Below, piece by piece: positions 8,856-17,516 of a DNA stretch of 64,000 nt. Numbering within the stretch: position 1 is the first letter of the stretch; each line of letters starts with the position of its first letter. The notes beneath the pieces were generated by a model. It saw only the letters and a program-made list of their open reading frames with translations. It did no database searches and was not told the DNA's origin. Made by a program: the position numbers and the translations under genes. The stretch covers positions 2,790,001 to 2,854,000 of the forward strand of contig NZ_CP138995.1 in NCBI RefSeq assembly GCF_044596045.1, written 5' to 3'. The stretch is from Flagellimonas sp947499585 (GTDB taxonomy: Bacteria; Bacteroidota; Bacteroidia; Flavobacteriales; Flavobacteriaceae).

Positions 8856-9863
8856 ATGCAAGACCCTAGGGTAAGTATTCTAATTCCCTTTAAAAATACA
8901 GCGCACTTTCTTTCAGAATGCCTAGACTCCATTTTAGAGCAAACGTATTCTAATTGGGAGGTATTGGCAGTCAACGATCATTCTGAGGATGGGAGTTTAG
9001 ATTTACTCACTGTTTATGCTCAAAAGGATTCGAGAATCAAGGTTTTCAACCATGAAAATCATGGCATCATCACTGCCCTGAGAACTGCTTATAAGAATAG
9101 CTCGGGAGATTTTATAACACGAATGGACTCCGATGACATCATGAAACCCAATCGGCTTGAGGTTATGGTAAAATCCTTGATTGAAAATGGAAAAGGACAT
9201 GTAGCGATTGGAAAAGTAAAATACTTTTCAGAAAGGGGAATCAGCAATGGATATGAGCGTTATGAGGCGTGGTTAAATGAGTTAACTGAAGTTGGAGAGA
9301 ATTACAATGAGATTTACAAAGAATGCGTAATCCCTTCACCTTGTTGGATGACATATAAAAAAGACCTTGATACCAGCGGTGCATTCGAGCCGGACAGGTA
9401 CCCTGAGGATTACGACCTTACCTTTCGATTTTATGAAAAAGGATTGAAGGTTATTCCTTGTAATGAAATTTTACACCTTTGGCGAGATTATGATAGCAGA
9501 ACTTCCCGTACCAGCGAACATTATGCCCAAAATTATTTTTTGGAAATAAAGCTTTACTATTTTTTGAGACTGGATTATGACAAAAACCGCCCATTAGTAC
9601 TTTGGGGTGCAGGATTTAAGGGAAAAACCATTGCAAAAAGTCTTTTGGAAAATGAAATTGATTTTATCTGGCTATGTGATAACCCACAAAAGATTGGAAA
9701 AAACATCTATGGTAAAGAGTTGGTACATTTTAAAACCCTGAAGGATATAGAAAGCCCTCAAAGTATTATTTCTGTTGCCAATGAACAGGCCCAAAAAGAA
9801 ATTAAGGGCTTTTTCAAAGGCATAAATCAACAGTCCATGCATGACTATTTTTTCTTTTGCTAG
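8856..9863 (+). CDS. Family 2 glycosyltransferase with C-terminal Rossmann-like domain
   Basis: A 335-residue protein. The N-terminal 230 residues form a GT-A glycosyltransferase (GT2): SILIPFKNTAHFL at residue 7, the DxD-type metal site in TRMDSDD near residue 92, and a C-terminal acceptor-side motif PEDYDLTFRFY. Such enzymes transfer a sugar from a nucleotide-sugar donor. The last 90 residues add a second unit that starts LVLWGAGFKGKTIAKSL (glycine-rich loop) and continues FIWLCDNPQKIGK. This resembles the nucleotide-binding half of sugar-modifying proteins such as PglD-type domains. The fusion suggests that sugar modification or donor recognition is built in (inference). Confidence 0.85.
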   Translation: MQDPRVSILIPFKNTAHFLSECLDSILEQTYSNWEVLAVNDHSEDGSLDLLTVYAQKDSRIKVFNHENHGIITALRTAYKNSSGDFITRMDSDDIMKPNRLEVMVKSLIENGKGHVAIGKVKYFSERGISNGYERYEAWLNELTEVGENYNEIYKECVIPSPCWMTYKKDLDTSGAFEPDRYPEDYDLTFRFYEKGLKVIPCNEILHLWRDYDSRTSRTSEHYAQNYFLEIKLYYFLRLDYDKNRPLVLWGAGFKGKTIAKSLLENEIDFIWLCDNPQKIGKNIYGKELVHFKTLKDIESPQSIISVANEQAQKEIKGFFKGINQQSMHDYFFFC

Positions 9864-9940
9864 GACAACATCAATTCATGCGTAAATAAATTACCAAAGT
9901 CTTAACAACATAAATTCTAAGTCAAAATTGTTTTAATCCC

Positions 9941-9948
9941 TATATTTG
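9941..9948 (+). promoter_or_regulatory. Bacteroidota -7 promoter box for batA-like gene
   Basis: TATATTTG matches TAnnTTTG exactly and ends 17 bases before the ATG at 9966. No well-spaced -33 TTG was seen. Confidence 0.6.
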
Positions 9949-9965
9949 TTCAATCAAAGTTGGGA

Positions 9966-11888
9966 ATGCAATTTAAACATCCAGAAATCCTTTGGGCCCT
10001 CGTACTTCTTTTAATTCCCATTTTAATTCATCTTTTTCAATTACGCCGTTTTAAGAAGACTCCTTTTACCAATGTAGCTATGCTACAAAAAGTAGTTTCT
10101 GAATCCAGAAAAAGTAATACACTAAAAAAATGGTTGCTATTGCTCACCAGACTGTTGTTATTTGGTGCCTTAGTAGTTGCTTTTGCTCAGCCTTTTTCTG
10201 CAAAAAAGACGGCTTTACAGCAAAAGGAAACCGTAGTTTATTTAGATGATTCTTTTAGTATGCAAGCGAAAAGTAATGGCCTTTCATTGATGGAAAAATC
10301 TATTCAGGATTTAATAAAAAATATTGACCCTGAAAGTACTTTTAGTCTCTTTACAAATGAGAGAACTTATAAAAACGTTACCATCAAGGATATTCAAAAC
10401 AACCTGCTATCACTTCCCTATTCACATAAACAATTAAGTCTTGAAGAAATACAACTAAAAGCTGGAACCTTATTTTCCAATACTGACAATACATCCAAGG
10501 ATTTAGTTTTCATTTCAGATTTTCAGACAAGAATGGGAACATTGACCAACGATTTGGACTCAATCATCAATACCTACTACGTCCCTGTACGCCCAAAAGA
10601 AGCTCAAAATGTTGCCATTGACTCTGTCTATTTGGAAAACAGTACAACAGAGCAATCTAAACTTACGGTATTGTTGTCAGGAGAGTTAAATGATGAAAAC
10701 TTGCCCATATCCTTGTACGATGGTGAAATCTTGATTGCCAAAAGTTCTGCTGATTTTAAAGCAAATGGAACAGCCGAAGTTGAGTTTTCAATTCCTTCAA
10801 ACAAGGAATTAAATGGGCACTTGCGTATTGTGGACAATAGTTTGAGGTATGACAATCAATTCTTTTTCAATATTAATAAGAAAGAAAAAATAAAGGTTTT
10901 GGCCATTAGCGATTCAGATAGTGGTTATTTGGAACGCCTATTTACTCAAGACGAATTTATTTACAATAAGTACCTATTGAATCAGTTGGACTACAGTGTT
11001 TTGGACCAACAAAATGTTGTGATTCTGGATAATTTGAAAGTTATTCCCAACAGTTTACAAAAAGTACTTCGTACTTTCAAAGAGGACGGAGGAACATTGA
11101 TCATAATTCCCTCAATAGAAAGCGATTTGACTTCTTATAACCAGTTTTTATCTGGTTTCTTTGCTACTCAGTTTGTTGAAAACCTGAACGTAAATAAGAA
11201 AATAACCACTATTTCTTTCCAACATCCATTGTACAAGAATGTTTTTGAAAAAGAAGTGTACAATTTTCAATATCCCAACGTAAAACAATTTTTTAAAATT
11301 CAATCTAGAGCGCCTAAAATACTTTCTTTAGAAGGGAATGAAGCCTTTTTGTCAGGTACTGATGGGTTTTACTTTTTCTCTACTTCTTTAGAAATTCAAA
11401 ACTCAAATTTTAAGAATTCACCTTTAATCGTGCCCACTTTCTACAATATGGCAGCATTCAGTTTAAAAGCGGCTGATGCATACCATACTCTTGGAAGAAC
11501 AAATACAATTGATATCCCCATAGGTTTGGGTAATGATAACATATTAAATGTGTCAAAAGAAGGCTATGAGTTTATTCCTTTACAGCAGACATTTCCAAAT
11601 AAAGTAAGATTGACTTTTGGGGACACCCCTACTGTTGACGGTATTTTCAGCATCAATAATGAAGGTGAACCCTTTAAAAATATAAGCTTTAACTACCCTA
11701 GAAATGAGAGCAATTTGAGTTATTTAGATATTGACACTATTGAAAATAAAAACACACAAGATTCCATTACTTCCCTTTTTGAGTTTTTGGAAGCGGAAAG
11801 CAGTATTACCGCTTATTGGAAATGGTTTGTTATTTTAGCACTGCTTCTAGCCCTTGTGGAAGTAATTATTCAAAAATTTGTTACATGA
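9966..11888 (+). CDS. BatA-domain (aerotolerance N-terminal) membrane protein
   Basis: A 640-residue inner-membrane protein with the N-terminal BatA/aerotolerance domain: two membrane segments at residues 8-24 and 57-78 joined by a short basic loop (FQLRRFKKTPFTNVAML). A VWA-like segment with a MIDAS-type motif (YLDDSFSMQ) follows near residue 93, then a large periplasmic region and a final membrane helix at the C-terminus. Bat proteins are linked to stress tolerance in Bacteroidota, but the mechanism is not established. I use the ATG at 9966 rather than a TTG six bases upstream. The last four bases overlap the start of the next gene (ATGA), so translation is probably coupled. Confidence 0.85.
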   Translation: MQFKHPEILWALVLLLIPILIHLFQLRRFKKTPFTNVAMLQKVVSESRKSNTLKKWLLLLTRLLLFGALVVAFAQPFSAKKTALQQKETVVYLDDSFSMQAKSNGLSLMEKSIQDLIKNIDPESTFSLFTNERTYKNVTIKDIQNNLLSLPYSHKQLSLEEIQLKAGTLFSNTDNTSKDLVFISDFQTRMGTLTNDLDSIINTYYVPVRPKEAQNVAIDSVYLENSTTEQSKLTVLLSGELNDENLPISLYDGEILIAKSSADFKANGTAEVEFSIPSNKELNGHLRIVDNSLRYDNQFFFNINKKEKIKVLAISDSDSGYLERLFTQDEFIYNKYLLNQLDYSVLDQQNVVILDNLKVIPNSLQKVLRTFKEDGGTLIIIPSIESDLTSYNQFLSGFFATQFVENLNVNKKITTISFQHPLYKNVFEKEVYNFQYPNVKQFFKIQSRAPKILSLEGNEAFLSGTDGFYFFSTSLEIQNSNFKNSPLIVPTFYNMAAFSLKAADAYHTLGRTNTIDIPIGLGNDNILNVSKEGYEFIPLQQTFPNKVRLTFGDTPTVDGIFSINNEGEPFKNISFNYPRNESNLSYLDIDTIENKNTQDSITSLFEFLEAESSITAYWKWFVILALLLALVEVIIQKFVT

Positions 11889-13138
11889 ACATTCTGCTGA
11901 AGTCTGCAAAAATAGTATGTCCAGAAAACAAGGCACTGCATTTAAAAAAGCGGGACATACTTATAAAAAAAGGAATAATTGAAAAGATTGCTGCATCTAT
12001 TGATACACCCTCCGGGGTTAAAACAATTGAGCGTAAAAATCTTCATGTTTCCTTAGGTTGGTTTGATACGAGTGTAAGTTTTGGAGAACCCGGCTTTGAA
12101 GAAAGGGAAACCATAGAAAATGGTCTTGGTGTTGCAAGCAGCAGTGGTTTTACGGATATTATATTGAATCCGAATACAAATCCATTACCAGATTCAAGTT
12201 CAGATATTGTTTTTTTGAAAGAAAGAGCAAATGGAAATAGTACAAACTTGTATCCCTTAGGGAGCCTTACCGTTAATTCTGAAGGAAAAGACTTGGCAGA
12301 ACTCTTTGATATGAAGAATTCGGGAGCGGTAGCTTTCTATGACTTTAAAAGACAGATTTCTAACCCAAACCTTTTAAAGATTGCACTGCTATATGCTCAA
12401 AATTTTGATGGGCTTGTGTATTCTTATCCGCAAGACGGACAAATAAAAGGAAAAGGTATCGTGCATGAAGGACATGTTTCCACGATGTTGGGGCTAAAAG
12501 GAATACCGGCCATGGCAGAAGAACTACAGATAGCCAGGGACTTGTTTATTTTGGAATACACAGGTGGAAAACTGCATATACCCACGATTTCAACAGCAAA
12601 TTCTGTAAAACTTATTGCCAATGCTAAAAAGAATGGCTTAGATATAAGTTGTAGTGTGGCTATCCATAATTTGATCTATACCGATGAAAATTTAAAAGAG
12701 TTTGACACAAATTATAAAGTAATGCCTCCCTTGCGAACCAAATCTGATTGTAAGGCACTCATCAAAGGGTTGAAAGATGGAGTGATTGATTTTGTAACCT
12801 CGGACCACATACCAATTGATATTGAAGATAAAAGAGTGGAATTTGATAATGCAGCTGCTGGAACCATAGGATTAGAATCTGCATTTGGAAGTTTGATCCA
12901 AATTTTTGACTTGGAAGATACCATTGCCCTTTTAACTAAAGGCCGAGAACGTTTTGAACTGGAAACCCCAACTTTTAAAGAGGGCACAAAAGCTTGCGTA
13001 ACTTTGTTTGAGGTTGATTCTGACACTATTTTTAGTATGGACAATATTCACTCCATCTCTAAAAACAGTATGTTTTTGGGTTCTCCATTAAAGGGTCGGG
13101 CATACGGCGTAATCAATAACAATCAAATCTTAATCTAA
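11885..13138 (+). CDS. Dihydroorotase-like protein, probable pseudoenzyme (lacks HxH)
   Basis: A 417-residue amidohydrolase-fold protein that aligns along its length with dihydroorotase, the pyrimidine-synthesis enzyme. Recognisable blocks are PPLRTKSDCKALIKGLKDG near residue 280 and TSDHIPID near residue 306. The first metal motif, normally DxHxH followed by REPG, is here GWFDTSVSFGEPGFEE (near residues 58-73), so both zinc-binding His residues are missing. The usual PHH segment reads AIHNL. A catalytic role in the classical way is therefore unlikely. It may be a structural partner, like the inactive PyrC' proteins that support aspartate transcarbamoylase in some bacteria (inference). The ATG at 11885 overlaps the BatA stop. 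Confidence 0.83.
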   Translation: MNILLKSAKIVCPENKALHLKKRDILIKKGIIEKIAASIDTPSGVKTIERKNLHVSLGWFDTSVSFGEPGFEERETIENGLGVASSSGFTDIILNPNTNPLPDSSSDIVFLKERANGNSTNLYPLGSLTVNSEGKDLAELFDMKNSGAVAFYDFKRQISNPNLLKIALLYAQNFDGLVYSYPQDGQIKGKGIVHEGHVSTMLGLKGIPAMAEELQIARDLFILEYTGGKLHIPTISTANSVKLIANAKKNGLDISCSVAIHNLIYTDENLKEFDTNYKVMPPLRTKSDCKALIKGLKDGVIDFVTSDHIPIDIEDKRVEFDNAAAGTIGLESAFGSLIQIFDLEDTIALLTKGRERFELETPTFKEGTKACVTLFEVDSDTIFSMDNIHSISKNSMFLGSPLKGRAYGVINNNQILI

Positions 13139-13142
13139 TATT

Positions 13143-13466
13143 TTGAGCGAGGCTAATTCAGGAAAAACCGCTGCAATAATAGGATATATAACAATCGTGG
13201 GATGTCTTATTGCAATTACAATGAACATGGAACCTAAAAATTCTTTTGCTCGTTTTCATATACGTCAAGCATTTGGAATTCATGTGTTTTTTCATGCGTT
13301 GGCCATTGTATTTACCTTTATGGGTGTAGTCTATGCCCCTTTTGTCCTCTATATTCTTTACTTGATACTTTTGGTGTCTGGATTTGTACAGGCATCAAAT
13401 GCAAAAACCAAACCGCTGCCTTTTTTAGGCGACCATTTTCAAAAATGGTTTACCTTTATTGCATAA
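13143..13466 (+). CDS. Small membrane protein (Tic20/DUF4870-like)
   Basis: A 107-residue protein with three or four hydrophobic segments (residues 9-26, 43-64, 66-86). The loop FARFHIRQAFGIH resembles the short motif before a membrane helix in Tic20/DUF4870-type small membrane proteins, whose role is unknown in bacteria. The start is a TTG codon 5 bases after the previous stop. The next Met would remove the first membrane segment. It sits in the batA-like operon. Confidence 0.65.
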   Translation: MSEANSGKTAAIIGYITIVGCLIAITMNMEPKNSFARFHIRQAFGIHVFFHALAIVFTFMGVVYAPFVLYILYLILLVSGFVQASNAKTKPLPFLGDHFQKWFTFIA

Positions 13467-13475
13467 TTTAGATAG

Positions 13476-14135
13476 ATGTCCCCCACCCCATTATCTTTAG
13501 AGTACCTACTTCGTCCTTCATCCATCAAATCGGGTAAAATCCCTGCATGTTTTATGTTTCATGGTTATGGTAGCAATGAAGAAGATTTGTTCTCATTTGC
13601 CCCTGAGCTCCCCGAAGAATTGTTAGTGATTTCAGTCAGGGCACCTTATGACCTTGAGCCTTTTGGACATGCTTGGTATGCCATTAATTTTGATGCTGAA
13701 TATGGAAAGTGGAGTGATGATGAGCAAGCAAAAGTATCTAGGGATAAAATAGTTTCCTTTATTGATGAGGCTTGTGATGCTTATAATTTAGATAAAGAAA
13801 ACATTACGTTATTGGGTTTCAGCCAAGGAACAATTCTTAGCTACTCCGTTGCACTGTCCTTTCCTGAAAAAATAAAAAATGTAGTTGCTCTTAGTGGATA
13901 CATCAATAAAGGTATTTTATTGGATGGTTATGAAACTAAAAATCATAGTTCTTTGAATATTTATGCCTCTCATGGTCAAGTTGATCAAGTAATTCCTTTG
14001 GAATGGGCACAAAAAACTCCGGATTTTCTTAAAGCTCTAAATATTAATCATAAATATGAGGAGTTTCCCATAGGTCATGGGGTCTCACAACAAAACTTTT
14101 ATTCATTTAAAGAATGGTTGGTTAAGCACATTTAG
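13476..14135 (+). CDS. Phospholipase/carboxylesterase-family alpha/beta hydrolase
   Basis: A 219-residue serine hydrolase of the phospholipase/carboxylesterase type. It shows HGYGSNEEDL near residue 29 (oxyanion region), the nucleophile elbow GFSQGT near residue 113, a later Asp in HGQVDQVIP, and His in PIGHGVS near residue 202. No signal peptide is seen, so it is probably cytoplasmic. Substrates of this family range from lysophospholipids to small esters. The gene begins 9 bases after its neighbour. Its stop overlaps the stop of the convergent gene by four bases. Confidence 0.87.
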   Translation: MSPTPLSLEYLLRPSSIKSGKIPACFMFHGYGSNEEDLFSFAPELPEELLVISVRAPYDLEPFGHAWYAINFDAEYGKWSDDEQAKVSRDKIVSFIDEACDAYNLDKENITLLGFSQGTILSYSVALSFPEKIKNVVALSGYINKGILLDGYETKNHSSLNIYASHGQVDQVIPLEWAQKTPDFLKALNINHKYEEFPIGHGVSQQNFYSFKEWLVKHI

Positions 14136-14626
14136 TTGCTTCGGGCATAAAGCAAGTGATCCATTAAAATAAAATCTACTCCCAAATCATCTTTAAGCTC
14201 ATATTTAATCACCAAATCTCCCCAGTATTTGCCATCGGAAAAATCAGCTAGAATCCATTTGTGATTCAATATTTTGATTTTATTGATTTTAAAATCATTT
14301 TCCATGCCTTCATATGGCACCAAAGGATTATTTCCTTTTTTTTCATTGGTTTCCAGTAGTTTATCTTCAATGTAACGGGCGGGGTTCTTTAAATTCAGGT
14401 GGTCATAGTACGCCAATGCATCATCATTGTTCTCTAATGAGAAATATTGAATATCCAGTATTTTCAATTGAGATTGTTGAAGGGAATCTTTTAACTCAGT
14501 AACTTCTTTCTTTAAGTCACCAATATCTTCGTTAACAGCTTTTTCAAAATTGCCTGTACTTATAAATTGGTACAGGACTATTAAGGCGGCAAATACAAAA
14601 AGGTAAAGGAAAATCTTGTTTTTCAT
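14132..14626 (-). CDS. Membrane-anchored protein of unknown function
   Basis: A 164-residue protein with one N-terminal membrane helix (residues 5-22), a coiled-coil stretch (about residues 30-60, LKKEVTELKDSLQQ) and a C-terminal soluble domain of about 90 residues. No family is recognised. It lies 5 bases downstream of the MBL hydrolase gene on the same strand and is probably co-transcribed with it. Its 3' end overlaps the convergent esterase gene by four bases. Confidence 0.7.
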   Translation of the reverse strand: MKNKIFLYLFVFAALIVLYQFISTGNFEKAVNEDIGDLKKEVTELKDSLQQSQLKILDIQYFSLENNDDALAYYDHLNLKNPARYIEDKLLETNEKKGNNPLVPYEGMENDFKINKIKILNHKWILADFSDGKYWGDLVIKYELKDDLGVDFILMDHLLYARSN

Positions 14627-14631
14627 TATTC

Positions 14632-15399
14632 TTAAATCTTCAATTGTAAATTATCGTAAGCCAAAAATATATTCTTTGGAAGTTTTTTCTGCACTTCTTC
14701 ATGAAAGCCCAACATATGGCTAATATGAGTGAAATAAGTTTTTTCTGCCCCTACCATTTGTGCAAAGGCAATTGCTTCTTGTAAATTAAAATGTGAGTGA
14801 TGAGGCTCCTCTCGAAGCGCGTTGACCACCAGCACCTTTGCTCCCATCATTTTTTTAATTTCTGCTTCTTCAACACTTTTCACGTCTGTTAAGTAAACAA
14901 AATCACCAAAACGGTACCCAAACACTTGAAGACGGTTGTGAAAGGCTTCAATAGGTATTACTTCCAAGTCTTCTAGTTGAATAGACTCATTATTGACAAC
15001 CTTGGTAACTTTTACGGCAGGTGCTCCAGGATATCTATTTTCATCAGCAAAAATATAATCAAATCTTCTGTTAAGTGAGCTAATTACTCTTTCGTGTGCA
15101 TAAATGGGGATATCACCTTGCCGAAAGAAAAAAGGTCTAATATCATCTATTCCCGCGGTATGGTCTGCGTGTTCATGGGTAAACAGAATACCATTCAATT
15201 TGGTTACCGAATTTGTCAACATTTGCTGTCTAAAATCTGGTCCGCAATCAATTACGTAATTAAAGTTTCTCCATGAAATCAGTACAGAAACCCTTAGTCT
15301 TTTATCTCTTGGATCCTTGCTCAAACATACTGGATGATCACTTCCAATTACAGGAATTCCTTGAGAGGTTCCTGTTCCTAAAAAAGTAATGGTCATCAT
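14632..15399 (-). CDS. MBL-fold metallo-hydrolase (PhnP-like)
   Basis: A cytoplasmic metallo-beta-lactamase-fold hydrolase of about 255 residues. The HxHxDH zinc motif is intact (THEHADHTAG near residue 75), preceded by FLGTGTSQGIP at the N-terminus, which is typical of the PhnP/cyclic-phosphodiesterase-like subgroup. A further His (HSHFNL) and the late FTHISHM segment supply other ligands. I chose an ATG at 15399 (the ATG at 15396 is equally possible). A longer frame from a TTG at 15417 overlaps the promoter box at 15415-15422 and so cannot be the real start if that promoter is used. The substrate is unknown. Confidence 0.83.
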   Translation of the reverse strand: MMTITFLGTGTSQGIPVIGSDHPVCLSKDPRDKRLRVSVLISWRNFNYVIDCGPDFRQQMLTNSVTKLNGILFTHEHADHTAGIDDIRPFFFRQGDIPIYAHERVISSLNRRFDYIFADENRYPGAPAVKVTKVVNNESIQLEDLEVIPIEAFHNRLQVFGYRFGDFVYLTDVKSVEEAEIKKMMGAKVLVVNALREEPHHSHFNLQEAIAFAQMVGAEKTYFTHISHMLGFHEEVQKKLPKNIFLAYDNLQLKI

Positions 15400-15414
15400 A
15401 TCATCCATTAAAAT

Positions 15415-15422
15415 CAAAATTA
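15415..15422 (-). promoter_or_regulatory. Bacteroidota -7 box for the MBL hydrolase gene
   Basis: The minus strand reads TAATTTTG (TAnnTTTG), about 15 bases before the ATG at 15399. It overlaps an in-frame TTG and so helps decide the start. Confidence 0.5.
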
Positions 15423-15456
15423 TAACTTATTTATTTAATAGATTGGATGAAGAGTG

Positions 15457-15464
15457 TAACTTTG
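15457..15464 (+). promoter_or_regulatory. Bacteroidota -7 box for the 15484 gene
   Basis: TAACTTTG matches TAnnTTTG and ends 19 bases before the ATG at 15484. It is divergent from the MBL gene promoter 35 bases away. Confidence 0.6.
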
Positions 15465-15483
15465 CTCATATAAAATACTGGTT

Positions 15484-16935
15484 ATGTCCACTGCAACAAG
15501 CAACCAAAATCCTTTTGAAAATATTCCTTCGACAAAGGCAAAAACACTAAGAATCAATTTAAATCCCAATATCTACGGAACTTTTGCCGAAATAGGTGCC
15601 GGTCAAGAGACCGCAAGGCAATTTTTTAGAGCCGGGGGTGCATCTGGAACTATTGCAAAAGCTATGAGTGCCTATGATAAATCTTTTAGTGATGCAATAT
15701 ATGGTGTTGAAGAAGATGGCCGGTATGTGACACAGGCACGCTTAAAACGTATGTTGGCTCATGAAATGCAATTGGTGGAAGAGCGAATTAGCCGCGAAAA
15801 CAACCCTGATTATCTTTTCTTTTCTTTTGCCAATACCGTGGCAACCATTGATTTCTCAAAACGATATAAAGGACATGGTTGGATTGGTATCCGGTTTCAA
15901 TTGGATCCAAAACAAAAAGAATTTGATGAGATTGTTTTACATATCCGCTTTAAACAAACCGAAGCAAGATTACAGCAAGAGACATTGGGTACCTTGGGTG
16001 TTAACCTTATTTATGGGGCATTCTTTAAAAACCACAAACCAAAGAAGTTATTAAAATATCTGTACGATCATATTGATAAGGATACCATAGAAATTGATAT
16101 GGTCAATTTTACTGGGCCTCATTTTAAAGAAGTTGACAATAGATTAATGAGTCTACAGCTTATTAGAAATGACATGACAGATGCCGTAATGTTTGGACCT
16201 GATGGAAATAACTTGTTACCGGCTTCAGTACTTTATAAAAAGAACATTTTAGCCTTAAGAGGTAGTTTTAGGCCAGTTACCAAGGTAAACATGGACATGT
16301 TCCAAAAATCGTATGACATTTTTATACGGGAACAAACCGTGGAATATGAAAATACCATTGTAGTTTTTGAAATTACCCTCTCTAATCTTAAAGCATCTGG
16401 AGAAATTGATGAACAAGACTTTATGGACCGTGCAGAGCTTTTAAGCTCATTAGGACATACCGTGCTGATCTCCAAATTTCAGGAATATTACAAACTTGTA
16501 GAATACTTTAATAATTATACCAAAGCTAAAATTGGACTTACCATGGGAGTTAACAATTTGGTTGACGTTTTTGATGAAAAGTACTATCGTGATTTAAGTG
16601 GTGGTATTCTAGAAGCTTTTGGAAAGTTATTCTTTAAGGATTTGAAGGTGTACTTATACCCCATGAAGGATGTTGCTACTGGGCAAATCATGACCAGTAA
16701 CAATGTGAAGGTACACCCGAGAATGAAGGAACTTTACAAGTTCTTTAAATATAATGGGAAGGTAATGGACATTATAGATTATGATCCAGATATCATGGAT
16801 ATTTTCTCAAGAGAGGTATTAAAGCGAATTACTACTGGCGAGGACGGATGGGAAGAAATGCTTCCAGAAGGTATCGCAGAAATGATTAAAGAAAAACAGC
16901 TTTTTACCAGAAAGTTATTACCAGAAAAAGCCTAG
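15484..16935 (+). CDS. Conserved cytoplasmic protein of unknown function
   Basis: A 483-residue protein without signal peptide or membrane segment. I recall that close relatives occur widely in Bacteroidota and are often labelled 'TonB-dependent receptor'. That label is not supported here, because there is no signal, plug or barrel. A glycine-rich opening (EIGAGQETARQFFRAGGASG, residues 37-56) and the conserved-looking segment SFANTVATIDFSKRYKGHG are visible. It has its own promoter and a strong terminator, so it is a single-gene transcript. No reaction can be assigned. Confidence 0.75.
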   Translation: MSTATSNQNPFENIPSTKAKTLRINLNPNIYGTFAEIGAGQETARQFFRAGGASGTIAKAMSAYDKSFSDAIYGVEEDGRYVTQARLKRMLAHEMQLVEERISRENNPDYLFFSFANTVATIDFSKRYKGHGWIGIRFQLDPKQKEFDEIVLHIRFKQTEARLQQETLGTLGVNLIYGAFFKNHKPKKLLKYLYDHIDKDTIEIDMVNFTGPHFKEVDNRLMSLQLIRNDMTDAVMFGPDGNNLLPASVLYKKNILALRGSFRPVTKVNMDMFQKSYDIFIREQTVEYENTIVVFEITLSNLKASGEIDEQDFMDRAELLSSLGHTVLISKFQEYYKLVEYFNNYTKAKIGLTMGVNNLVDVFDEKYYRDLSGGILEAFGKLFFKDLKVYLYPMKDVATGQIMTSNNVKVHPRMKELYKFFKYNGKVMDIIDYDPDIMDIFSREVLKRITTGEDGWEEMLPEGIAEMIKEKQLFTRKLLPEKA

Positions 16936-16954
16936 AAATCATCTTTGTAATAAC

Positions 16955-16993
16955 AAAAAACAGCACTTTCCAAATGTGGAGGTGCTGTTTTTT
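16955..16993. terminator. Bidirectional terminator between the 15484 gene and bcp
   Basis: AAAAAACAGCAC and GTGCTGTTTTTT form the arms of a hairpin whose inner part also pairs CCA with TGG. A-tract and T-tract flank it, so it can serve both convergent genes. Confidence 0.8.
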
Positions 16994-17008
16994 AAGTATA
17001 GTTAGTGT

Positions 17009-17461
17009 TTAGTTTAAAAGTTGTGCGGCGTGATCTTTCGTCTTTACTTTTTCTATCACCCTTTCAATTACTCCCTCTCCATCAATGACAAAAGTGGTTC
17101 TATGCAATCCGTCATATTCCCTCCCCATAAATTTCTTAGGACCCCATACACCAAAGGTTTCTATTACCGTATGGTCTTCATCTGCCAATAATGGGTACTG
17201 AAAAGCATATTTATCTCTAAAATTTGTTTGTTTTTTCTGAGAATCTTCGCTGACCCCTAAAATTTCATATCCTTGTTCCTGCAAAAGTTTGTAATTATCC
17301 CTCAAATTACAGGCCTCAGCAGTGCAACCTGGAGTATTTGCGCGGGGATAGAAAAAAACCACCAATTTCTTTCCTTTATAATCTCTAAGATTAATAGTGT
17401 TTCCATCTTGGTCTTTTGAAGAAAATTCAGGTACTTTATCACCCACTTTTAGCATGTTCAT
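17009..17461 (-). CDS. bcp: Thioredoxin-dependent peroxiredoxin (BCP)
   Basis: A 150-residue atypical two-cysteine peroxiredoxin that reduces hydrogen peroxide and organic peroxides with thioredoxin. The active site ANTPGCTAEACNLRD near residues 41-55 has the peroxidatic Cys (PGCT) and the resolving Cys five residues later, as in bacterioferritin comigratory protein. Length is normal. Two in-frame ATGs, at 17461 and 17455, can both serve as starts. It is divergent from nth, with a 55-base gap that must hold both promoters; no exact TAnnTTTG box was found there. Confidence 0.93.
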   Translation of the reverse strand: MNMLKVGDKVPEFSSKDQDGNTINLRDYKGKKLVVFFYPRANTPGCTAEACNLRDNYKLLQEQGYEILGVSEDSQKKQTNFRDKYAFQYPLLADEDHTVIETFGVWGPKKFMGREYDGLHRTTFVIDGEGVIERVIEKVKTKDHAAQLLN

Positions 17462-17516
17462 ATGTATTCAATCTTTAATTTATTGTTTAATATATTTTTT
17501 ATAAAGTTAAACAAAA

